Below are positions 7,255 through 11,093 of a DNA stretch of 11,093 nucleotides, piece after piece (position 1 is the stretch's first letter; every line of letters begins with the position of its first letter). The notes under the pieces are model-generated. The model had not been told where the DNA came from and ran no database searches. It saw only the letters and a list, made by a program, of their open reading frames with translations. Position numbers and translations under genes: made by a program. This stretch comes from Chloroflexota bacterium. Lineage in GTDB: Bacteria; Chloroflexota; Limnocylindria; Limnocylindrales; CSP1-4. The stretch covers positions 1-11,093 of the forward strand of contig JAKAHL010000036.1 in the NCBI GenBank assembly GCA_021815005.1, in the 5' to 3' direction.

Positions 7255-7279
7255 TCCCGACCGACGCCGCGCGTCGGGA
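7255..7279 (-). promoter_or_regulatory. Second hairpin in the leader of the 167-aa protein gene
   Basis: A 7-bp perfect stem (TCCCGAC with GTCGGGA) encloses 11 bases. It lies between copy B of the repeat and the ribosome-binding site, in the predicted ~135-base leader. A competing 6-bp stem (CGACGC with GCGTCG) overlaps it. It is absent from the shorter leader of copy A. Confidence 0.35.
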
Positions 7280-7280
7280 A

Positions 7281-7368
7281 TCCCTCGCTCCCCGGGCCCC
7301 GCCCCATGCGGAGGGTGCTTCCGCTGGCGGGACCTGCGGAGGCTGGGCGAAGGCGCCGCGATGTCAAG
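7281..7368 (-). repeat. Duplicated promoter-leader element, copy B
   Basis: This is the partner of 6542-6628. On the minus strand the hairpin is fuller than in copy A: outer arms GGTCCCGCC (7334-7326) and GGCGGGGCC (7303-7295), inner 5-bp stem GCGGA/TCCGC (7324-7320 and 7312-7308), and apical loop AGCACCC. A one-base and a four-base internal loop separate the two stems. It lies upstream of the 167-aa protein gene, within the divergent region shared with the peptidase gene. Confidence 0.8.
7340..7367 (-). promoter_or_regulatory. Promoter-like TTGACA-N16-CAGCCT
   Basis: A perfect consensus -35 TTGACA (7367-7362, minus strand) and CAGCCT (7345-7340) are separated by 16 bases. Five bases on, G7334 opens the leader hairpin and is the likely +1. 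The leader to the ATG at 7198 would be about 135 bases. Confidence 0.5.
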
Positions 7369-7539
7369 GGTTCGTGGCCACCCCCGCGCGCGACAGGACC
7401 GGCACAGCCGCGTTCGAGGAACCGCGGTGCCGGCGCCAGCACGCACCACTTTCTCGCGCCAGAGCGTGGGCACGCGGCCGACCCGCTGCTACACCGGTAC
7501 AGGCGACGTGGATCACATCGGGTCACATGGACCCAACCC

Positions 7540-7567
7540 TTGACAGGTGCGGACCCACGCCGAGGCT
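7540..7567 (+). promoter_or_regulatory. Promoter-like TTGACA-N16-GAGGCT for the peptidase gene
   Basis: TTGACA (7540-7545), 16 bases, then GAGGCT (7562-7567), on the plus strand. The start would fall near 7573-7574, about 59 bases before the GTG start codon. Together with the minus-strand promoter at 7340-7367 it makes 7199-7632 a divergent control region. The rest of that region (7369-7539) shows no gene. Confidence 0.5.
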
Positions 7568-7568
7568 G

Positions 7569-7617
7569 GGCGATCGCCTCCTCGGAGATCATCGGTCACC
7601 CACCCAGGAGCGATCGC
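7569..7617 (+). repeat. Pair of GCGATCGC palindromes in the peptidase leader
   Basis: GGCGATCGCC (7569-7578) begins at the predicted transcription start, and GCGATCGC (7610-7617) directly abuts the ribosome-binding site AGGGGAG (7618-7624). The two 8-base cores are exactly 40 bases apart. They could be paired operator half-sites, or pair with each other in the RNA next to the ribosome-binding site. Chance is possible in such GC-rich DNA. Confidence 0.35.
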
Positions 7618-7632
7618 AGGGGAGCATGGACC

Positions 7633-9753
7633 GTGGGGGCACGCTGGATCCGCGGACTGGGTGTCGCCGGGGTGATCCTCGGCCTGGCGGTGAGCGGCGC
7701 GACGAGCCAGATCGGCGCCGGACCGCTGGTCTCGGTCTCCCGCACGATCCGTCCCCTGGTCGGCGCGTCGAGTCGCCTCGATGTGGGAGCCCTGCTGCGG
7801 ACCGGCCATCTGTCCGCCCCCGACGCGGGCGGTCCGTCATCGGTCGGACCATCGCTCCAGAGCGTCGCGCACCTCACCCATGGGACCGACCAGACCGCAA
7901 CCAGCGCCGCGGGCACCTCGCAGAACTGGTCCGGCTACATCGCCGGACCCGGGCCCTACACGAGCGCAGCCGGGACGTTCCGCGTGCCGCACCTCGCGGC
8001 GACGCCCACCGTGTCGGTGGCATCCGAGTGGGTGGGCATCGACGGCGTGGCCCCGGATGTGTCGCTGATCCAGGCCGGGGCCGACGAGCTCTACAACCCG
8101 GCCACCCAGCGGGTCTATACGCAGGCCTGGTGGGAGATCCTGCCGGCCTCCAGCGTCCCCATCCTGAGCCTGGCGGTCTCGCCCGGCGACAGCATCAGGG
8201 TGACGATCCGCCAGCTGGCCGGGGCGCAGTGGGCGATCCGCGTGAGCGACACCTCGACCGGCGGGAGCTTCACCTTCGAGCCGACCTACCGGGGCCCCGC
8301 GAGGTCGGCCGAGTGGGTCGTCGAGGCCCCCACCGACGGCACCACGGGCGAGGAATACCCGCTCGGCGCGTACCGCCCCCCGGTGCTCTTCCGCGACCTG
8401 CAGGCCGCTGGACCGGAGACCACCCTCACCCGGGTGGCGATGGTGCAGGGCGGCGCCACGGTCTCGGCGCCCTCGGCGCTGACCGCCACCGGGTTCAGCG
8501 TGTCGTATGGGGGGCCGGCTGCCGGTGGCGCGGCTGCCGACGCCACGCCCGCACCGACGACCGCGCCCGGCCTACTCGTGTACACCATCGCACCCGGGCA
8601 GCAGTTTCGCCTCATCGTGGTGGGCGGCCCGCCGGGTCTCTCGGCGGAATGGCAGGAATCGGCGGATCGGATCACCTGGACGCCCCTGGCGGCCGTGACC
8701 TTCGACGCCGCGGGGGAGGCGCCCACCACGCTCACGCCGACGGCCACGACCTACTATCGCCTCTACCTCCCGAGCCTCGCCCAGGCCGAGCCCTGGATCC
8801 TCGAGATCATCGTGGCGACGGCGACCAACACCCCGACGATCTTCACGGTGACCGCGGGTGCGCCGGCCACCCTCACCGAAGCCGGCCCGCCGAACAGCGA
8901 GTTCACCCTCGAACGCTCATTCGACGCACGGATCTGGACGGCGCTCGCGCAGCTCACCACCGATGCGACAGGCACGGCGACGTACACGTTCACGCCGGAC
9001 GCCACCGCCTACTACCGCGCGCAGTTCCCGGACAGTACCACCGCCGCCGGCCTGGGCGTCGTGCTCCCGCCCCTCTCGTCGGGGATCGTCCTGGCTGCGC
9101 CGCCGGTCATCACCTGGGGCACCGGGGCCACCCTCCGCGTCTCGGTCAACACCGGCGGCAATCGCCGGGTCGAGATCCTGGCGACCCGGGACGGCATCAC
9201 CTGGACCCGCGTTGCCGTGGCCACCACCGACGCACAGGGCGCCGCCACAGTCACCATCCGTCCGACCAGCACCGCGTGGTATCGGGCGGTGGTCGCGGAA
9301 GATCGCGGCCTGCCCGCGGAAACCAGCGACGCGATCCGCGTCGTGGTCCGCCAAGTCGTGCTGGCGGCGGGGGGTGCCGGCCAGGTGATGACGGTGCGGC
9401 GCGGAGCGACGGTGACCTTCGCGGCCATCGCTCGCCCCGACCAGGCCGGGATGCCCACCACGGCCTTTACCTTCCGCATCTTGCGCTGGACCGGCGCCCA
9501 CTGGCAGCTCTTCCGCTCGATCGTCGTGACGGCCGACGCGTTGGGGGTGGCCCGGCTCACCATGACGCTCGGCTCGAGCGGGCCCTGGTCGGGCACGGCG
9601 ATGGACGAGGCGATCCCGGACCAGGCGACCAGCGCATGGACCGCGGCCTGGCGCCTCGTGGTGCGATCGGCGGCCGCTGGGGAGCACGATCAACAGCGTG
9701 CCGGTCACTCGATCGTCGCGCGACGCGCCCTCCGCCCGTACGACGCGCCGTAG
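7633..9753 (+). CDS. Secreted glutamic endopeptidase, family G1 (eqolisin), with four beta-sandwich repeats, 706 aa
   Basis: The start is GTG at 7633, with AGGGGAG eight bases upstream; the open frame reaches further but only here does a signal peptide follow. Residues 1-23 have an Arg-containing start, a hydrophobic core (GVAGVILGLAV) and a likely cut after SGA. A propeptide-like stretch runs to about 95. The G1 domain (about 96-292) shows NWSGY (98-102), EWVGIDG (132-138), LIQAG and SAEW. By comparison with scytalidoglutamic peptidase (Gln53/Glu136), the catalytic pair should be Q147 and E227, both present. G1 enzymes cleave proteins in acid conditions. Residues 313-665 form four similar units, the first three ending in a TxYYR or TAWYR strand and carrying an IxWTxLA strand; they look like Ig or fibronectin-type folds and may bind cell wall, polymer or substrate. 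I infer an extracellular enzyme. The family call is strong; substrate and pH range are inferred. Confidence 0.93.
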   Translation: MGARWIRGLGVAGVILGLAVSGATSQIGAGPLVSVSRTIRPLVGASSRLDVGALLRTGHLSAPDAGGPSSVGPSLQSVAHLTHGTDQTATSAAGTSQNWSGYIAGPGPYTSAAGTFRVPHLAATPTVSVASEWVGIDGVAPDVSLIQAGADELYNPATQRVYTQAWWEILPASSVPILSLAVSPGDSIRVTIRQLAGAQWAIRVSDTSTGGSFTFEPTYRGPARSAEWVVEAPTDGTTGEEYPLGAYRPPVLFRDLQAAGPETTLTRVAMVQGGATVSAPSALTATGFSVSYGGPAAGGAAADATPAPTTAPGLLVYTIAPGQQFRLIVVGGPPGLSAEWQESADRITWTPLAAVTFDAAGEAPTTLTPTATTYYRLYLPSLAQAEPWILEIIVATATNTPTIFTVTAGAPATLTEAGPPNSEFTLERSFDARIWTALAQLTTDATGTATYTFTPDATAYYRAQFPDSTTAAGLGVVLPPLSSGIVLAAPPVITWGTGATLRVSVNTGGNRRVEILATRDGITWTRVAVATTDAQGAATVTIRPTSTAWYRAVVAEDRGLPAETSDAIRVVVRQVVLAAGGAGQVMTVRRGATVTFAAIARPDQAGMPTTAFTFRILRWTGAHWQLFRSIVVTADALGVARLTMTLGSSGPWSGTAMDEAIPDQATSAWTAAWRLVVRSAAAGEHDQQRAGHSIVARRALRPYDAP

Positions 9754-9882
9754 CTTCGTCGGAACAGGGACCTGGACAAGGACACCCGTGTTGGGGCGAA
9801 GAGCGGCGAAACCGGGGTCGTAGCAAAGCTACCGAGGGCGCTCGCGTTGGAACGGGCACCCGCCCGGGGGAGGCGGCGCCGC

Positions 9883-10143
9883 TCAGGCGGCCGGGCGGTC
9901 CGCGTGGCCGGTCCGGCGGGCGGCGGCGGCGCAGGCCCGCGAGCAGAAGCGCCCGCAGCGACCGCCCGCCCGGCGCAGTTCGGCGGCGTCGGTCTCGAAG
10001 GCACGCCCGCACCAGGCGCAGGTGCGGGTCACCCGGCCGCCGTGCCCGAGCAGCCCGCCGAGCCGGCCCGAACAGGCACGCGAGCAGGTGCGCCGACCAC
10101 CGGGCCTCGGACCCCCGCAGACCTCGCAGCGCGGCCCGTCCAA
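9883..10143 (-). CDS. Cysteine-rich double zinc-ribbon reading frame, about 86 aa, start unclear
   Basis: The frame opens after a stop in the 10220s and has no ATG or GTG; the only start is TTG at 10143 with a weak ribosome-binding site (AGGGCGG). Two similar zinc-binding units follow. The first has CEVC (6-9) and CSRAC (20-24). The second has CAWCGRAFE (42-50) and FCSRAC (66-71), a layout common in HNH-associated and phage-borne zinc fingers. The coding signal is strong, but the lack of a good start, and the frame at 10145-10519 running straight into it one base out of register, suggest that the two are one gene broken by a frameshift or read by slippage. Its stop lies 129 bp past the convergent peptidase stop. 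The likely role is a nucleic-acid-contacting zinc protein; catalytic residues are not visible. Confidence 0.7.
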   Translation of the reverse strand: MDGPRCEVCGGPRPGGRRTCSRACSGRLGGLLGHGGRVTRTCAWCGRAFETDAAELRRAGGRCGRFCSRACAAAARRTGHADRPAA

Positions 10144-10144
10144 C

Positions 10145-10519
10145 GTACGCCGCCCTGGCGGATTCGCGGCCCGCCTTCGCGCACGGCGTGCACAGCCAGC
10201 GCACGGTCCCCGCCTCGTAGTCGGTCACGAAGGGGCGCACGTCGGCGCTGGTGCCGCAGCCGGCACAGGGCTCGGGGACCCGGCCGGCCAGGATGGCGTC
10301 CCGGCGGGCCGCCCGCTCGGGGAACCGGCGCCGCCAGGCGTCGGCGCTGCGCCGGCGGATGGCGGCCTGCTCGTCGGGTGTCTTGCGCTCCCAGTGGGCG
10401 ATCCCCTGGGCGCGGCGCTCGGCGCGGATGGCGGCCTGCTCGTCGGGCGTCTTGCGCTCCCAGCGGCAGGCCGGGCATCCCCGATGGAAGTGATCGTGCG
10501 TGGCGTGCGAGGTGACCAT
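10145..10519 (-). CDS. Zinc-ribbon protein with an internal 23-residue repeat; 3' end unresolved
   Basis: The start is ATG at 10519, with GGGAG seven bases upstream. Cys pairs are CPAC (15-18), CAGC (85-88) and CTPC (110-113). The last two, with TDYEAGTVRWLC between them, match the pattern of small phage and plasmid zinc ribbons (CxxCG ... DY ... V-WLC-x2-C). Between the first and second pairs the peptide WERKTPDEQAAIR occurs twice, 23 residues apart. No stop occurs in this frame until 9557, far into the antisense of the peptidase gene, and the translation past about residue 125 turns into Arg-rich nonsense just where the 9883-10143 frame starts. I therefore end it at 10145 and suspect a frameshift joining the two frames into a protein of about 210 residues. 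The function is unknown. Confidence 0.7.
10355..10463 (-). repeat. In-frame 40-base direct repeat inside the zinc-ribbon gene
   Basis: 10355-10394 and 10424-10463 are identical at 39 of 40 positions, and the offset of 69 bases equals 23 codons. Near-identity at DNA level, including third codon positions, points to a recent tandem duplication of a 69-base unit whose other part has diverged. Confidence 0.8.
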
Positions 10520-10560
10520 CCCGCGGCTCCCGTGTGGGCCGGCCGTGCGCCGGATGCGGG

Positions 10561-10588
10561 ATGGTCGGCCGGGCCGCCCAGAAGTCAA
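10561..10588 (-). promoter_or_regulatory. Promoter-like TTGACT-N16-GACCAT for the zinc-ribbon gene
   Basis: On the minus strand TTGACT (10588-10583) is followed after 16 bases by GACCAT (10566-10561). The start near 10554 would leave a leader of about 35 bases before the ATG at 10519. The tandem hairpins at 10601-10690 lie just upstream, outside this transcript. Confidence 0.45.
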
Positions 10589-10600
10589 GCTTCGGCGATT

Positions 10601-10690
10601 CACGCCTCCCGACCCCTGGTGGGGAGGGAGGCGTGGGGTTCGGGACCCGGATTCACGTCCTCCCGACCCCTTGTGGGGAGGGAGGACGTG
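10601..10690. repeat. Two tandem hairpins with compensatory changes
   Basis: Hairpin 1 (10601-10635) has a 10-bp stem CACGCCTCCC/GGGAGGCGTG. Hairpin 2 (10654-10690) has an 11-bp stem CACGTCCTCCC/GGGAGGACGTG. Each continues past a GA/A internal loop into a CCCC/GGGG stem with a 4-base loop (TGGT, TTGT). The units are about 53 bases apart, and the difference in the lower stem appears on both arms, so pairing has been kept. They resemble the CCTCCC...GGGAGG REP-like palindromes found between genes in many GC-rich bacteria. Confidence 0.8.
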
Positions 10691-10737
10691 GGACTCTCCG
10701 GCAGCTTGAAGGGCGTTGCGCAAAGTCTCACTACTCA

Positions 10738-10763
10738 TCAACGCCCCCCGGAGGGGGCGTTGA
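10738..10763. other. Perfect 11-bp hairpin with CGGA loop
   Basis: TCAACGCCCCC pairs with GGGGGCGTTGA around the loop CGGA. No clear T-run follows on either strand. An upstream GGGCGTTG at 10711-10718 can pair with the same left arm, giving a competing fold. It lies between the divergent promoters at 10561-10588 and 10898-10925. Confidence 0.6.
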
Positions 10764-10797
10764 GAGTTGAGAGTTTGCCGACGCCCCGGTGAGAGTT
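10761..10797 (+). repeat. Three copies of TGAGAGTT
   Basis: Copies start at 10761, 10768 and 10790, so they are 7 and 22 bases apart; the first overlaps the right arm of the hairpin. They could be binding sites for a regulator of the downstream gene. They are short, so chance is possible, though this A/T-containing stretch stands out from the GC-rich surroundings. Confidence 0.4.
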
Positions 10798-10897
10798 GGA
10801 GTTCTCGGCGACCGGCCGGGTGGATCGCATCGCCCAGCTCGGCCGTGCCGGCCACCGGCGCCCACCGACCGAATCCGAGCGATTTGCGCGCATTGGC

Positions 10898-10925
10898 TTG
10901 ACAAGCCGGGAAACCTGCCCTCCAT
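10898..10925 (+). promoter_or_regulatory. Promoter-like TTGACA with a weaker -10 (CTCCAT)
   Basis: TTGACA (10898-10903) is followed after 16 bases by CTCCAT (10920-10925), which lacks the A at position 2 that the other six have. It is about 50 bases before the ATG at 10974. The perfect -35 and position support it; the -10 is doubtful. Confidence 0.35.
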
Positions 10926-10973
10926 CCGCCCAGCAACCGCCAGGCCCGCCGCTGACGGATACGGAGCACCGAG

Positions 10974-11093
10974 ATGAGCGCACCCCCCGTCCCTGCATCC
11001 GACTACCGAGCGCAGCTCGAGCGATCCCTGGTCAGCATCGTGCTGTGGAGTGGCGCCGACTGGGAGCGCGCCGCCCGCGCGATCGGCCCCGAG
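10974..11093 (+). CDS. Start of an unrecognised protein, first 40 residues, 3' partial
   Basis: ATG at 10974 is preceded by GGAG seven bases upstream, and the frame stays open to the end of the window. The N-terminus (MSAPPVPASDYRAQLERSL, then VSIVLWSGADWERAARAIGPE) looks like real protein: a short Pro-rich start, then a helix with regularly spaced hydrophobic and charged residues. There is no signal peptide, and too little is present to name a family. It has its own promoter-like sequence and diverges from the zinc-ribbon gene. Confidence 0.7.
   Translation, partial: MSAPPVPASDYRAQLERSLVSIVLWSGADWERAARAIGPE

Noticed and set aside
9818..9835. Small hairpin GTAGC-AAA-GCTAC as terminator of the peptidase gene
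   Set aside because: The stem is only 5 bp, with a bulge beyond it and no T-run; it is within chance expectation.
9557..10144. Continuation of the zinc-ribbon frame past residue 125
   Set aside because: The translation becomes Arg/Pro-rich and overlaps both another cysteine-rich frame and the antisense of the peptidase C-terminus.
7110..10220. A 1036-codon open frame overlapping the G1 peptidase in another register
   Set aside because: The product is Arg/His/Gly-rich and has no motifs, while the overlapping frame has a signal peptide, catalytic residues and repeats.
10355..10797. CRISPR-like array suggested by repeats and hairpins on the right side
   Set aside because: The repeats differ in sequence and period, one is inside a gene, the hairpins number only two with no unique spacers of constant length, and there are no cas genes.

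Overview
The window is strongly GC-rich, and its best reading frames are densely packed with Ala, Arg, Gly, Pro and Asp. Its protein content (GAF-GGDEF signalling, a bacterial glutamic peptidase of family G1, GC-rich TTGAC promoters, many small cysteine-rich proteins) fits a GC-rich soil or thermophilic bacterium. Chloroflexota (Thermomicrobia-like) is my best guess and Actinobacteriota or Dormibacterota are alternatives. Nothing in the window proves the taxon.

Layout. 1-582 (+) is the 3' end of a diguanylate cyclase gene. 583-887 holds no gene, only a GC-rich hairpin. From 7198 down to 888, seven genes all read leftwards: a helical hypothetical protein (6695-7198), a four-helix membrane protein (4926-6533), an FtsK/SpoIIIE-type DNA-translocating ATPase (2965-4914), a membrane-anchored J-domain protein (2028-2693), and three small proteins, one of them a clear zinc-binding protein (1638-1874; 1256-1546; 888-1163). 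7199-7632 is a divergent promoter region. 7633-9753 (+) is a secreted G1 peptidase with four C-terminal beta-sandwich repeats. Converging on it from the right are two cysteine-rich zinc-ribbon reading frames (9883-10143 and 10145-10519), shifted in frame from each other and possibly one broken gene. 10520-10973 is a gene-poor divergent region with two covarying tandem hairpins, a third hairpin and short direct repeats. 10974-11093 (+) is the start of an unrecognised gene.

How the genes may work together. The membrane-protein and ATPase genes are 11 bp apart, and the ATPase ribosome-binding site overlaps the membrane-protein stop codon, so they very probably form one complex: a cytosolic DNA pump with a membrane partner. 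The J-domain protein with its own membrane anchor, and the small zinc proteins, follow in the same direction. This looks like a DNA-transfer or DNA-processing module of an integrated mobile element, but I see no relaxase, integrase, origin or att site, so that is inference.

Regulation. Six transcription starts share a TTGAC -35 box followed after exactly 16 bp by a GC-rich hexamer of form SA(G/C)NCT or close to it; a seventh is similar. Two of these promoters head a duplicated ~87-bp element, and in both copies the predicted transcript would begin exactly at the 5' arm of a conserved hairpin. These shared control elements are the most distinctive non-coding signal in the window.
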